A stretch of 64,000 nt of DNA. It comes from Amborella trichopoda. Its lineage: Eukaryota; Streptophyta; Magnoliopsida; Amborellales; Amborellaceae. Made by a program: the position numbers and the translations under genes. The notes beneath the pieces were generated by a model. The model worked only from the letters and a program-made list of their open reading frames with translations, ran no database searches and was not told the origin of the DNA. Where the stretch lies: contig NW_006497557.1 of assembly GCF_000471905.2 (NCBI RefSeq), forward strand, positions 1,668,857 to 1,732,856. The letters are read 5' to 3'. Of the stretch, positions 22,713-36,600 are shown in pieces; the stretch's first letter is position 1; each line of letters starts with the position of its first letter.

Positions 22713-24078
22713 TACTATAATCAATTGTAAAAATGTCAATTTTTAAATAATAAGGCAGTCATTTGCACATGAATTTTACAATGTCTAAATATTCAAAACA
22801 GTAGAAAGAAATATCACAATTTTACTAAAAGAAGAAATATCACATTTATTTCTAACAATAGACAAGAAAAATAAATAAATTTATTTTTCTAATTTACAGC
22901 ATTCAAAATTTCTAACATAGATAAAATATCACAATTTTTATTAAAAAGATTATTTTTCAAGATAATGAGGTCACGTGCGCATAAAATTTATCGCGCCTAA
23001 AATTCATGATAATAAGCAGAAATAATTATTTAATTTTATTTTTAAAAAGAATGGATTATTTTTCGAGACAATGAGGTCACTTACACATAAAACTGATAAA
23101 ATAAAGATTCTAGACGAAAATATCACTATTTATTAAAAATAGACTATTTTTCAGGAAGACGATGTCACTTACCCACAATTATTTGAGAGGGAGCTTCCGA
23201 TAAAAAAAATCCGGTTCGAGAGAGAAGTTCACTGTGTTTCGACCAGAGAGAGAGATCTCAAAATTTTGTTTTAGGGTGGGAGTGCTCACATCCGCTATTT
23301 AAATTCTTATAACGTATTATTATAATGTTTTATTACGCTCTACCTCATACCTGAGGTGTCGCGTTAAAAGCAGACTTTTATCGTACGAAAACCACGTCCG
23401 CTAAAGGACGTTGCCAGCTGCAAGCAGCAGGAGGCAAAAGCAGGCAAAAGAAAAAAAGTAAAGGCAAAGGCAAATCTTTTGAAAATAGTGATGGTCCTCA
23501 AGGACCATCATATTCAAACAGAACATCACCTATTTAAAAGCATATTTTCTCCTTTTTTTTTATTTATTTATTTTAGGATTGTTACATTGGTGGACCCGGG
23601 ATTTGAGATCGCTCTCTCAGAACCTTGCTCGAGAGCAAGGGCAGGTATACCAACCAATGAGAGAGGATTTTTAGGTGGGTTCGAGACTTACTCGAGCTAG
23701 TACGCGTGAGCACTCTCTTAGTTCACTAAGAAAGCCCCTTAGCTGCTTGAGCTGGTCCAAAATTGCCTCCCTCTACCTGTAACCCTCTTTTTTTTCTGCA
23801 CAACACTTATATGGTTAATTTGTAATGCAAGTGGGTCGAAAAGAAGCCACCCTTGTCTTAAGGAAATACACATTCATGGGAGAAGGTGATGAAGTGCAAG
23901 GTTAAATAAAAGATGAAAAGGAGAACAGAGCTTGACGGAGAGGCGAGGCTAGCATGACAATCAAAAGCCACTGACATGGAGTGGTACCAAGACAAGCATG
24001 GTTCACAAGACCAGCATGGCAGCAGTACTACTCGAAACCAAGGTCGACACGTCGGCGCTAGGCTAGGCCTACCCTCAA

Positions 24079-24429
24079 TCAAGTGAGAAGAGAAAAAGGT
24101 CGAGAGAAAGAAAAAGACGACGAAGAGAAGGGGAAATCCGAACGTTGATAGACATCACGGTGGGCAATGCAAGGAGGCGGTGCATCCCTTGCGGACGGCA
24201 CTAGCTCCTTACGAGGCACAAGAAGATGGTTTCTCCTAGGTCGCACGACAATAGATGTGGGATGCAGGGAGAAGGGCGATAGGCACCGAACGTACAGAGG
24301 AAGCTCATGGATGGCGATAGGTGTTGTCAAGGCCTCTAGCGGGTGGCGTAAAGGTTCTTCACTGAGATCGTCTAGGTTCTTCACCGAGATGTCAAAGCTG
24401 CATCTGTGGGTAGCGATGAGCAGAGCCAT
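24079..24429 (-). other. Shared open frame in Tat LTR leader (T1 copy)
   Basis: 117 codons downstream of the LTR TATA box, sense to T1. The product starts MALLIATHRCSFDISVKN, close to MAPPIAAHRHSFDVSVKN in T3 (45435-45761) and to the matching start in the T1 3' LTR. It is Arg/Pro/Ser-rich with no known domain. Possibly a leader ORF, possibly chance openness in related DNA. Confidence 0.3.
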
Positions 24430-26089
24430 CTACACTCTTCACTAAGAGAAAGAGATAGACGAGAAGGAGGGAAAGAAGACTCGTGAGTGTCGCTGCCATC
24501 ACCATGCGTGACCTATGAGACTAAGTAAGAGGCATGCATGACACTTCCACTGCCATGCACGACCTCCGCAAGGGACTTAAAAGAAGAAGAGGGAGAAGAG
24601 AGGGGAGAAGGGAGAGAGAAGAAGAAAAGAAAATGAAGAGAGAGAAGATTTACCTCAACCCTAGGGGTACCGGTCAAAATTTTCTCTCACCTCACCCTCT
24701 CTCTCAAGCGTAACACCACAATGGTAAGAAAGAGAAAATTGTATTAAGTGAAAACTCTCTCTTGGGTGTGTATGTGTTCGCCTTCTCCCTTTTCTGCGCA
24801 CAATGATGGTACATATATATAGAAATGTGCCCCAAACATGTGTGGATGATCAAAAGTAACCCTAATTGCTAGAAATTAAGATTAAATTGAACTAAAAGAT
24901 ATTAGAAAATAATGTGAAAAATGACAGATTTACCCCTTCCTAACAAGAAGTGGAATCCAGAACAATCCTTGTGTGTCTCTAGAACTTGTGTGTTCTTGCA
25001 CGGCTGATTCAGGGTCGTTTTGATGACCGGTTGATCGTAAGATGATTGTTTTTTCGTAGGGCTTGACGTGGAGATTGATTGATACCAACTTCGATCGATG
25101 GATCATGTTTTTGGTTCATGATCATGTGACTTGAATATTTAGTAGATCTTGAAAGTTCGAATCGATAGTGTGTTCGTTCCTTGATGTTTTTCTTGTGTTT
25201 TCTTCATTGAATCACACTAAGCATGCCACTACGATCATGGGGCACCAAATGTTGCTCGATTCCAATGTCAAACGAAGATTTTACAAGTTTGGAATTTTGG
25301 CCGGAATCAAGGATTCTGGTGATAGAATTTTCAGTCTGTTCGTCGGCTTCGTGTGTAGAATCCGACCGTTTATCATGTACGGGGTTTAGATCAAAGATGG
25401 CCCGAGACCTTATGCCTGTAATGGAATTGGTCTGACATTGATTGAGCTCGTGAGCGGCGTGATTTGGCTCGAGAGCGGTACGACGCTGCTGAACTTCCTG
25501 CACTTTCTTTACAAATCAACAACTTCTCTCTAGCTTTTCTTCGCGCTCCCGTATCGTCATCATATGGAAGCTCGTCTTGACTAGACGAACATGCTCACCC
25601 AATTTGAGCGCAATCCAACATGGGATGCCTAAGATATGAGCGTCAAAAGTCACTTTTTGTGACTGTCCCTTTAATGGTCTAGTGTTGCAGGGTGGCCGCA
25701 CGGGAATAGCGTGCTACTCCTCCTGTTTCACTCTTTCGCCTATAACGTCTTCCTGGAGTGTCCATTTGGGTTAAAAGTTGACCCCTGGGGGCTTTCAACT
25801 TTGTTGAATCCAATGGTGGTGGTCCCACACCAGTTTGAGATGATGAAAATGTATCTCTAGTTATAGGGATCCATTTCAGGGTCTTAGAGGTCAATTCTGC
25901 TAGAATTGTTTCTCAGTCTGTGCTGCCTTAGGCATGTCAGAATAAAAGGAAACTTGGTAGGAGACTTTTGAATGACCTCTTGAGGCTCTTGGCCAGTTCT
26001 GAGGTTGTTCTGAGACTGTCGACATTTCGAGTACTTGCTAGGTCTTTATTTAGCAGGGGCCTCATGTTGATGAAAAATACCTTCCAACA

Positions 26090-28560
26090 AGGTGGCCCAT
26101 ATGGAAAGGTTTGAACAGATGGTCCAAGCTATGATGGACAAGATCGACTGTATGGAGGTCGCCCGGCACTCGACTAACCATGAGGTCAATTCCCATCATT
26201 CGAAAGATGTACCTCCCACGCAGCCTCCTCCTTCTGCCTCATAAGACAATTATGTTTCTCACTCCTTTTCTCAAGAAGACATGATGTTATGGTAACTCAC
26301 AACCTAAAGAATAGGCAGATTCCAAGAATCTAGGGTGTGATGCTTTACCACAAGACCTACCCTTCTTACATTGAGTAGGTTCTCTTCCCCCAGGACTATA
26401 AGAAAGGGAAGTTTCCTCTCTTCGATGGAACAACATTCGCCCATCAACATATTGCCCATTTTCAAGTAACATGTGGAGAGACAGCGGCTCACGAGAGACT
26501 CCTTTGTCAGTTTGTTGAAACCCTTGACAGCCCTGCCTTCTAGTGGTATGCTCAACTGCCTCCAAACTCAGTGCGTACTTGGGAGGAGATGCAGAAATTG
26601 TTCCATCAACGTTTCTATGAAGTCGAGAGGGAGGTCCAAACCATTGAACTTCTCACCTTAACCTAGGATTTAAATGAACCAGTGGATAAATTCATATTAA
26701 GCTAAAGAGATTTGGCGGTTTGCATCCCAATCCTATGCTTGAGAAGGAGGCAGTTCAAACCTACGTTCGAAATATGCGACTTGAGATCGCTCTACATGTC
26801 AAGGCCTCTAACCCAACTTCCATGTCAGACCTAATCTCTTAGTTAGTTCGCATAGAGAGTTTGTCACGCCATCATAATGGGTCACGACAACAATCATCAA
26901 ATTCGAAAAACAACAGCGGCAATGGTAATTCTCAAGCCAACGCCCATGGCAACCAACAAAAAGGACTGATCAGTGCAGCTGTCATAGTTAATGATCCAAA
27001 GAAGGTCACCTCCCAAACTTTGGACCTCTCCAAAGCTGTCGGCACAGCAAAGACAACACCTCAGGCAAGCAATCAGCAGCAGTCATATAATCGGGTGCCT
27101 CCCTCGTGAACCTTAATCGAAGTGAATATTGGATCGTCCATCAGAATAGAGTTTATCCCTTTGAAAAGGAATGGGTGCCTGCATTGCTTCGACTACTGTT
27201 GGAACAGAATAAGGTTGAATTACCTGAGATCCGGTTTCCTGACCAAGCTGGTCTTGATATGCACACAAAAAATTGCGCCTATCTTCGAAGGCTAAATCAC
27301 CCCACAAAGGACTGTTTTACACTTAAAGACCTCATCTAAGCTTTGATCCATAAGGGTTACATTAAGCTTGAAGAAATCAAGAAGGGATTCGGGGCAATAG
27401 AAGCCTCCCACATTGTCAATGAAGAAGACGATGCGCCCGATCTCCTTCAAGCCTCCTTTGTCATGATGCTTTAACTAGGCCTTATCACACCAAAGCCAGT
27501 AAGGTAACCTAACCACCTTGCTAAGGGAACAGAGAACTAGTGGTACCCATACCATCAGATATGGGGACATGATCTGAGCGAATGCTCCAGTTTTCATGAG
27601 ATAATCGCGAAGAAAATACAATAATGTTATGAATCCTGTAACCTTCCAGAAGAGGACCCCAAGAGCACTGCTCCACCCATGCAAGAGGACCTCCTGACAT
27701 AATACTTGGTTAATGATGATTCGGATCCTGCTGAACCCTCAACTTCCCAACCATGGATAGTCTACCATGAGTGAAGCAGACTTAAGTTGTTAAAACGAGA
27801 GACATCCATTAAGCTAGGGTTGTTCACAAACCTAGTGAGATGAATCAATCACGTCCAAATGCACCCAAGAGGAGACGAACCCTAAGAGAGGCTCGCAAAC
27901 AGAACGAGCCTCCTCAATAGCAGGTAAAGCAAGAGTTCCTCTGGCCTCTTCCTCCCTTGCCGACTATGCAGGATTTCATCCCTAGCACAATCATCCTTCT
28001 CCCTTCACCTCATAAGGAGGACACCCCAGAGTCATCCCTCACTCAAAGCACGTTCAACGAGGGCGATGACATTAAAAGCATTCCCCAATGGTCTAAGCAG
28101 GAGAAAAACCTAAAAGACTCCCTGCACACATTCAATTCTGGTGATGACGTAAAACGCTTCTAGGATAAGTCCAACAAGTGGAATGACCTTAAATCCCCCT
28201 CACTTGTTAACTGTCCTTCTTCTTCGTCTTCTTCCCCTTCCTCTTTGGTATCTCCTACTGGTATAACCTTGGAATGTCTAGACTTCGATGCCCTTGATCG
28301 AGAATTTGAAGGAATCAACAAAAGCATGACACAATGGAGGCCACTGAAAAAGACGCTAGCCCGGGCTGTTGGGTTCTTAATAGTTGTTGATGCCTTGGCA
28401 CCCCGAGCTCGGTCACATCTATCTTCCTCTGTTGGGAAGCACGGGAAGTCAAAGCTAAGGAAATGTCAGTGGCCCCCGGAGCCATACTTTCAGCAGAGGT
28501 TGATTGAATCAAGAGGGAAAAGCTTCTATTCTCAGGAAGCTAGCCACATGATATAAGTCT
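26090..28560 (+). pseudogene. T2 gag (right segment)
   Basis: gag of T2 resumes directly after the T1 LTR. Visible: FEQMVQAMMDKID (coiled-coil-like start), WEEMQKLFHQRFYEVEREVQ (26578-26640, retrotransposon gag domain), PVDKFI, a Ser/Asn/Gln-rich stretch (26861-27109) and the knuckle-like CAYLRRLNHPTKDC (27240-27330). T1 and T3 have the same order. Further acidic, Pro-rich linker follows to 28.5 kb. Broken at many points. Confidence 0.75.
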
Positions 28561-30400
28561 GTGAAGTATCAGCTAGCCCAGACCAAGCATCGTCAACACC
28601 CAGTAAAGAATCGAATAATCCTTGCGAGGGTGTTTTTCAATCCCTCTGTAACCTTCAAATTAGTCTTCTACAGCCTGATATGCTTGAAGGCGACCCCTCT
28701 ACTCCTCAATTCAGGGAGGCTACATAAATCATGACCTACACTGGAACCTTATTGGAAGAGAGATGTAGGGATCATGGGCCTCTGCATTTGAAATTAATGG
28801 GAAATCATCTGAGGATAATAAAAGCAAGTTGCAGGAAGCCCCAGAAGAATGGGAAGAAGGGGCTAAGCCACAGCCGACAAACTCGAAGAAATAAACCTAG
28901 GAGAGGAAATTGATCAGGGGCCGACCTTCACTTCGATAAATATGTCTCCAAAGGAGAAAAAGGATTTGACTGCCTTTTTATGAGAAAATCGAGATATCTT
29001 TGCTTGGCATTCCCATGAGATGCCTGGTTTAAATCCCTAAGTTGTCGTTCATCGTCTGAGCATCGATCCGATTGTCAAACCCGTCAAATAGAAATCAAGA
29101 AGGTTTAGGCCTGATCTTGAAATGCAGATAGATGTTGAGGTAACCAAACTTAGGTAAGCAGGCTTCATTCGCAACGTCAAGTACCAAAAATGGCTTGTAA
29201 ATTTTGTGTCAGTCAAGAAGAAAAATGGTCAAATCAAGGTCTGCATCGACTTCAGTGATCTCAATACCACTTGCCCCAAGGATGACTTTCCGTTGCAATT
29301 TACGGATATGCTCATTAACTCTACAACTCACTGTCAGATCTTCTCCTTCATGGATGGATACTCCAGGTAAAACTAGATACGGATGGCTTCAGAAGACGAG
29401 GAAGGCACCACTTTCCTGACTCCAGAAGGAGTCTTTTTTTATACAATGATGCCTTTTGGATTCAAGAACACCAGTGCAACAACAATGATGACCATATTTA
29501 ATGACATGATGCACAAGGAGGTCTAATGCTATGTTGATGACTTGGTGGTGAAATCCGAGGAGAAAGAATCTCACATGAAGGATCTGGAAAAGGTGTTCGA
29601 AAGATTACGCCTTCATCAGCTCAAAATGAATCTGCTGAAATGCACCTTTGGTGTGCATTTCATAAAATCTTTGGTTTCATTATAAGACATTGGGAATTGG
29701 AGGTCGAGCCAGTCAAGATCAAGGCGATCCAAGAAATGCCGTTGCCCACTACACTACGAGAATTGCAGTCCCTTCAAGGGTAGCTTACGTACATCCGTAG
29801 GTTTTCCTCAAACCTCTCAGGTCGCTGTAGGCCTTCCACGCACCTGTTGAAGAAGGATACCACATCCGTCTGGGATGAAGCATGTCAGTCAGCACTTGAT
29901 GACATCAAGCAGTATTTGCTCAATCCTCCAGTGCTTTCTACACTAGTGTTCGATAGACCACTTATCTTGTACGTGACGGCCTTGGACGAGTCGCTTGGAG
30001 CATTATTAGCACAAAACAATGACGGGGGGAAAGAGATCGTGTTATACTATCTCAATCGTAGGATACAAGGGGCTAAGAAGAATGATCCCCTATTGAAAAT
30101 ATGTGCCTTGCTCAGATCTTCATAGTACAAAAACATAGTCATTACTTGCTTGGTCATGAAGTGAAACTTATTTCAAAAGCAGATCCTGTAATGTTTCTCA
30201 TGGCACGCTCATGCTTGTCCGGACATCTTGCAAAATGGGCATTATTGCTGATGGAATTCGACATCACGTATATCCCACCAAAGGCCATCAAGGGTCAAGC
30301 CCTAGCTGGTTTCCTCGTAGCACACCCCGTATCGATGGGATCTCCTTTATCAAGTGATCTCCCTGACGAAGAAGTATTATGCGCAGAAATTACTCACATG
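28561..30400 (+). pseudogene. T2 pol: linker, RT, RNase H
   Basis: Acidic linker (LEEINLGEEIDQGPTF-like, near 28870-28930), then RT: VCIDFSDLNTTCPKDDFPL (29240-29297), FLTPEGVFFY, and the catalytic YVDDLVVKS near 29530. Next KVFERLRLHQLKMN and then RNase H (VLSTLVFDRPLILYVTALDE, 29930-29990; LLKICAL). T3 gives the closest match. The second RNase H and integrase are not seen. RT and RNase H of this class copy element RNA into cDNA. Fossil with many breaks. Confidence 0.85.
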
Positions 30401-30906
30401 CGTGAAATGATGACCGTTTGCCTTTGGCAACCTTCAACCTTTAGCGATGGTCTGTCTCCTCGTAACCCTTCGGATTCCCACCGAAATTTCTTTTTCGTAG
30501 CTGGAAACCTTCTTCGACTTTCTCAATGTCATAGGGAAACCACTCGCACCCACCGAAAAACTGCTACAAGCTATCAGAAAGCCTTGAGAAGCCCTCTGCT
30601 GCAATTTCTGCCCCTTCTTCCCTTAACAAGAACTTTTAAAATCACGACCAAAGTTTCCTTGTTTCCCCGAAAAAACTCCCTGCGCTGCTGGGAAACTCTT
30701 GCAGCTCTGGCGAAATCCTGTCTCCTTTCACACAGGCATCTCCTTGCTCGACTGGAACCTCCCTTGATCGCTGGCAAGCTCTCGCTAACCCTTGCCAAAA
30801 CACCCTATGTTTGCCAAAGCTCTCATCATAAACCTCACCCTCAAAACCAAAATTTCACATTAGTCTTTTTACTGCTTTGTGAAAACAGTGAAAATGGGGT
30901 TTTACC

Positions 30907-30917
30907 CCCTTTATATA
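30907..30917 (-). promoter_or_regulatory. TATA-like block, antisense to T2
   Basis: TATATAAAGGG on the minus strand, followed by AAACCCCA and CAGTAAAA; counterpart of the blocks at 638, 11199 and 53710. Confidence 0.35.
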
Positions 30918-31114
30918 GCTGAAGCTTTCCTAAAATTCTCTTCAAAAACTAAGAATTCTAACCATGTCCAAGAAGGCCAAGCGTCAATGAGTGGGACCGG
31001 GTCACGCCTTGACCGGAGACCCAAGCAAAGTTTCAACGTCGCCCATGAAATCCCATGCAACAGAGGCCATGACTGGGTCGGGCTGGGGTCAGGGCCCGAA
31101 CATTAACCCACACC

Positions 31115-32160
31115 CAGCACCCGCTATGTTGTCAAAATTATCCAGCGCCGGCTGTGTTTTTAATAACTGCTGCGTCATCTTTGTTCTTAGCAACTGAGCA
31201 CCAACTGTGTTCAATAGATTGCACGACTAACCTCAGCACCAGCTACAGTTTTAAACCTCAGTGCCAACTATTCAAGAAATAATGTTTGTTGTGCCTTGTT
31301 CCGGCAATGTTCTAAACAGTCTATTGCCACACGCCTCATGCTAAAGTCGTGTGTGTCGTACTATTGTTATCACTCGTAGAGTTGCACCCTCACCGTGACC
31401 TATTATCCCCAGCGAAATGGTACCTAGGTCATCCAACCTAGGGCGTGACTTCTCATCCCCAGTAGGAATCATACTCGTACTATAGCTCATTATTCTCAAT
31501 GAAGTTAGGGTAATTTTTTACAACTGCAACCCCTGGTGGGTCTGCCTCACACTTGGTTATCGTGTCCTTAAGGAGTCGGGCTTTTAACCTACAAGGGACC
31601 CACACTTGTTTCCATTATCCCCAATGAAGTCGGTCTTCCCATCTGTTAGCCGTAACCATTTTTTCCTTAGGGCGTCAGATTCCCATCTATAGACTTATTC
31701 CCCATGCAGCTTCACCCACATGTCAACGCACACCTCAGTCCGCGCTGCATGATCCAAAACTGCACAGCCTCAGTCCACATTGCATGACCTTAAACTGCAC
31801 AGCCTCGGTCTAAGTGCACGACCCTAAACTGCATGGTCCAATCTTTTCGACCATAAAATGTAGGAGAGGTCTAGCTGCACGACCTTAAAGTGCACAAGTC
31901 CAAACTACATGACCCTAAACTATAGTACACATCCTAGCCGCATAACGTTAAAAAGCTCAGCATCATGATACGAACCATATGACCTTAAACTGTAGCTGAG
32001 GTATAGTTGCACGACCTTAAACTGCATGTTCCAAGCTGCAGGACTCTAAACCACATAGCCACGGTCTATGGTGTATGACCTAAAATCATAGTGAACGTCT
32101 TGGTTGCATGACGTTAAATTGCTTAGAACACGTCCAGGAGGCATGACCTTAAATACGCCC
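31115..32160 (+). repeat. T2 3'-region arrays
   Basis: AGCACC(A/G)(G/A)CTGTGTT units (31115-31290), then CATGACCTTAAACTGCAC units (31735-32160) with later single units at 32500-32580. Confidence 0.7.
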
Positions 32161-33657
32161 CACCACATATGTGCACACGCCCTTTACGTTCATCTTCATG
32201 AATGCCTTTCCTAATCGACCCATTTGTGTGCACACCATCTTCATCGACTCCTTAGTGAGTCCACCTTTCGTCATTGCCATCATCTATCATTCCTCAGATA
32301 GTCTTACCCATGCTCGTAGGATGGCGAGCCATTCTGCCATCCATACTCATTGTCAGTTAGTGGGTCACCACTTTCCATATTCCTGTCATACATTACCCAT
32401 CTTTCATAGATAGCGTAGTGCCATTTTCCCAAATCGAGCTAAAACTACTACCATACTTACTCCATGCCTCCATAGACTGTCATCCATCTACACCACAGTC
32501 CAGTTGTATGACCTTAAACTTTAGTGCACGTCTAGGCCGCATGACGTAAAATTGCTTAGCACAGGTCCAGAAGGCATGACCATAAACTCACTGCCACAAA
32601 AAAAAAATAACGGGCATGGTGTACACCTAGATAAGGGAACGCCATGAGTAAAAAATGATAGACGAGCATGGTCACGAAACCATGAGTAAGAGAGTTCTGT
32701 GACAATAAAAACCCTAGCACGGTGAAAACCCCAAAAGGGCATCGTGAGCAAAACATTGCCGGAAGGTCATGGGTAAAAGAGCCCACAATAAACAGGAAGT
32801 TGGTGAAAATTGTCTCTACGACGCCGCTTCCCAAGTCTAAGTGAACGTCCGTAAAGGATGCTCAAACATTAAACAGGTTGATGCAGTACTCCCCTCAACA
32901 GGCAGCTTCAGCCCACAGCCAAAAAGAAAAATCATTGATGTCACAATACCAGGACCTAAAAAATAAGAGCTTTAAGGAAAGATTTCGACAGCCTGAGTCC
33001 ATTTATAGAATGGACTCGATGAGCAGAAGATTCACCAAGAACGCAAGTCAATTTTCATGAAGAAGAGCATCATTCCCAAGAGGTTACAAACACACTCCAA
33101 AATTGTTAAAGACGCCCCAAGAAAGTTAAGTCAACCATGACTTTGGTGCGGTAATAGAAATCGAAAGATAACTTGATTGTCGAAACTGCATAGCAGTGGG
33201 TAGGGGTTATCCCAAAGTTGGTCACCTTGATAAACTAAGGTACCCTACTCACCAAGGAATAACTGGTGTACAAAGCAGACGACGCCGACAGAAGGCCCTT
33301 CAACACACCATTCACAAAATCCTCGAAACATGGTTCAACACCAGAGGATACAATCAAACCCAGACTAAATGGGAACAATGCCCTTCGACATGGCACTCAA
33401 TTGCTAGATGGGCTTGATTCTGATCAATGAGGTCTGTACAAAAATCCTCAGCTATCAGAATCACAACTAATTCCTTGAGGGTGAGGACTTCGATAGGATC
33501 CCTCAAAAAAGTCTCTTCTTGTTGTAGCATTGCATGAATCTCCTCGGCATTCACGTGGTCCTGTGGCTAAGAAGAAAAAATTAATAAAGCCGAAAGAAAT
33601 TTTTCTGAATTTTTTCCTTCTCACTTCCCTCGAAGCACAACATTCGATGGGGCAAGC

Positions 33658-36600
33658 TGTTTGAACACATTTTCAGCACCTTAGTCCTTGATATGGAATA
33701 AAAAGGAAGCAGGCCAATAAAGCCTGGTCAAGATCTTAATAACCACTAAAAAATGCCACTTGCCAAGTTTTAACGCAATCAGACATATCCAAGGCAATGA
33801 ACACAACGAAACAATTTTGGAAAAAATGGCCTCTAGCACCCTGAAATGGACCTTGTAACTGGAAATATATTTTTGGTGCATCAAATTGTTGTGGGACCAC
33901 TGCCATTAGATTAGGAACAGTCGAAAACCCCTATGAGTCATGTTTCGGCTTAATCGAACACTCTAGAACAAAGTTATGAGCAAAACATTGAAACAGGAGG
34001 AGTCGCAGACTATTCCCGTGTGGCCACCCTGCACCAAAAAACCATTAAAGGTGACTGCTTTCACATTCATGAGCAGTGACTTTCGGGGCCCATATCTCCC
34101 CAGTCCCGAGTCGGATCGTGCTCAAATTTTGTTAGCAAGTTCGTCTCATCTAGACGAGCGTTTCGATATGTGGGACGCCTTGTGACGGATCTCAAGCAGG
34201 GAGAAAAGATAGAAAAAAGTTTCCAATTCGTGAAGAAGTTGCAAAAAATTTAGCAGCAACACGCCTCACTCAAACGACCAAATCTCATCCCTCGTGCATC
34301 TAATCAATGCGAAACCAATTTCATCGTGTGCGTAAGGTCTTGGGCTACCATTAGTCCAAATCCCATACATGATGAACGGTTGGATTTTCCTCATGAAGGC
34401 GACGAAGTGACTATAAATTATGGCCATCAGATTTTAGATTTCATCCAAAACCCAAAAGTTGCGAAATCTTTGTTTGGGCTCCAAATCGCATTCTGTTTGT
34501 TGCCACGTGATCGTGATGGCATGCTCAGTTCACTACAGTGAAGAAACCAAATAAAAACATCAAGGAACGAGCACACTTCCAAAGTTTTCAAGACTCATAC
34601 AAATTTCATGTCTCATGATCGTGGCTTAAAAATACGATCCATGACTCGAAATTGGTATAAAATTTATCACCATGTCAAGACCTACAAGAAATCAATCGTC
34701 TTCCAATTAAAGCAATCCCAGACCAGTCATGGAAGATCACGCAAGTTCTCGGGCAGTAGCAGGGACTGTTCTGAAATTCTCTCTATTGTTAGATAGGAGA
34801 AAAACAGTCCCTTTGCACTAATTCATTTAAATTGTAATTATCATCAATTTATCTAGTTTTGGGGTGTCCACCCATGTTTGGGCCCAATTCTATATAAACA
34901 TGCAAAGCCTAATTGTAAAAGACCTTTGATTCATTCTTCAATCATTCAATAAAGATTTCAATTCTTGCTTAAGTTTGTGGGTACATCTTGGAGAGTAAGA
35001 GAGGAAAGAAAAGAAAAGTTCGGTACCCTTCGGTAAGGTAATTTTCTCTCTCCTCTTTTCTTTCTCATCTCTTTCTCTCTCGTCCTCTTTTCTCTCTCAT
35101 CTATATCTCTCTTTCTCACTCTTCTTTTCTCTATCATCTCTTTCTCTCTCGTCCTCTTTTCTCTCTCATCTATATCTCTCTTTCTCACTCTTCTTTTCTC
35201 TATCATCTCTATCTCTCTATTTTCCTATCCTCTTTTCTCTCTCATCTCGTCTCTCCCTTTCTCTTTCATGCTTTCATTTTATCTTTTTCTCTCTCTTCCT
35301 CCTCTAGTCTATCATGTCTCTCTCTCCTTACTCTTCTTTCTTTTCTTTATTCACCTATGGTGGATCTATCGTCTGGTGTGTGATGCCTTGATTAGTGAGT
35401 CGGGCCTTAACCCGAGTGACAGGTCGGGCTTTTTGTCAAAATTCGCTCCCTTCTCTCTTCTTTCATAGCCGGTGTAAGCCTAGTGCCACTTGTATTTTCT
35501 CTATCTTTCTTCTCTTCTGTCATAGCTAGCTCAAGCCTAGCGTCGCTTGTGCTTTCTCGCTCTTTCTTCTCTTCTATCACAGTCGATACAAGCCTAACGT
35601 TGCCTATGTTTTCTCTCTTTTTTTTCTTTTGTGTCATAGACAGTGTAAGCCTATCATCTCATGTGTTCTTCCCTCTCTTCTTTCTTCTATCACAGCCAGT
35701 GCAAGCCTATGGCCGCCTGTGTTCCTTCTCTCTCTCTCTTCTGTCACAGATGGTGGAAGCACATTGCCACATATGTTCTTTCTCTTTCTTCTATCTCATG
35801 TCACAGCCGTATGTGTTTCCTCCTCAATTTTCTTCCTCACATCATAGCTGATGGAAGCCATCACCATTTGAGTCTTCTTTCTCCCCATCACATCGCCACC
35901 TGCATCTCTTCTTTCTTCTACCTACTCGGCACAGTCGGCGGGGACACAACGCTGTCTAAGTCTTCTCCGTCAGTGTCTGTCTTTACCCATTCTTTTCCCT
36001 CTATCCTCTCGCATGCTCTTCTTCTCCTTTCCTTCTCTTTCTTCCCTTCTTTCTATTATCTTCTTCTTCTCTTATCCTTCTTCTATTCTCTCTCTCTCTG
36101 ATCTCTGTTATTTCTTTTACTCTTTCGTTTGATTAAGAGGGGTCGAGACTGGCCTTCAAAGGAAGTCCTATCCTTTAGTTGTAATGTCATTGTGTCGGTC
36201 AGAGTTACTGTGCCTGCTTTATCACCACAATAGACTAGCCATTGTGTCTAGCTAGTCGGTATTTTTACTGTCATCTAGTAGTAATTATGTTGAGCAGGTC
36301 TGAGTCAACGAGCCCGTTTTACTACCACGCTAAGTCAATTCCTTACTAGTTTAGTCACTGTGTCGATCTCACCATCTGGTCAAATTCTTCTAATCCTAAT
36401 CTATCTTCTCTCACTCTTCTCTTCCTCTTTTTTGAATGTGCACGACTATGTTTGTTTGCCCAAAGGCAAGATAACGTCCCTTGCCCCACTTGTCTTGTAA
36501 CATTTACCATATGTGTGTGATTGCAGAAACAAGAGAATACTGATCAAGGGAGGCGATTCCGAACCAGTTTTACGAACGGGGGAACTTTCTTCATGATCTA

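Larger units (their letters stand above)
22021..23586 (-). mobile_element. Solo LTR C, chromovirus-like
   Basis: 1566 bp including 170 N, starting TGTCACACCCC and ending GATTGTTACA on the plus strand, with the perfect 5-bp duplication TTGGT at 22016-22020 and 23587-23591 and T1 LTR sequence on both sides. Orientation is taken as minus, because GGGGTGTGACA is a usual LTR 3' end and because the minus strand carries CTTACTGAGTAGCC near that end, like CTTACTGGGC in B1. It contains a hairpin array (22440-22525) next to the gap and three GA.AATGAGGTCAC repeats (22960-23170). The family is uncertain. Confidence 0.85.
6212..26089 (-). mobile_element. T1: Tat-lineage element in the gag of T2
   Basis: Minus-strand LTR retrotransposon. 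Reading from high to low coordinate: 5' LTR (26089-21953, split by solo LTR C), PBS, gag, linker, RT, 3' region (split by solo LTR B1) and an incomplete 3' LTR (about 8150-6212). The 5' LTR starts TGTTGGAAGG, directly against gag sequence of T2, and plus-strand T2 sequence lies on both sides, which shows the insertion. The sequence next to the right end is AGGTG; the left end is not intact, so no duplication can be confirmed. It is broken, with well over a dozen breaks and a reduced pol. Confidence 0.8.
21953..26089 (-). repeat. T1 5' LTR, split by solo LTR C
   Basis: Tat LTR of about 2.6 kb once C (22021-23586) is set aside. It starts at 26089 as TGTTGGAAGG and ends near 21953. It holds the U3 block (25.1-25.9 kb), the TATA block at 24811-24822, a purine-rich plus strand (24560-24650), an open leader segment (24079-24429) and the conserved end. 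Closest in kind to the LTRs of T3. Confidence 0.8.
30401..33657 (+). mobile_element. T2 3' region
   Basis: Non-coding region up to the 3' LTR. It holds a TC-rich 500 bp, the TATA-like block (30907-30917), the AGCACCAGCTGTGT array (31115-31290), GTAGGAATCATACTCG-type text (31.4-31.7 kb), the CATGACCTTAAACTGCA array (31735-32160), a block shared with T1 and T3 (32580-32880) and a segment ending CATTCGATGGGGCAAGC at the LTR. The last bases may be a weak polypurine tract. The 45-bp array of T1 and T3 is absent. Confidence 0.7.

Noticed and set aside
22506-22739. Open frames across the N run
   Set aside because: They consist of unknown bases.
30101-30922. 273-codon open frame in T2 as a new protein
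   Set aside because: The first third is RNase H text of pol; the rest is TC-rich 3'-region DNA with no conserved product in T1 or T3.
33640-33657. A strong polypurine tract before the T2 3' LTR
   Set aside because: CATTCGATGGGGCAAGC has only a short purine run; it is noted as weak and not listed as a feature.
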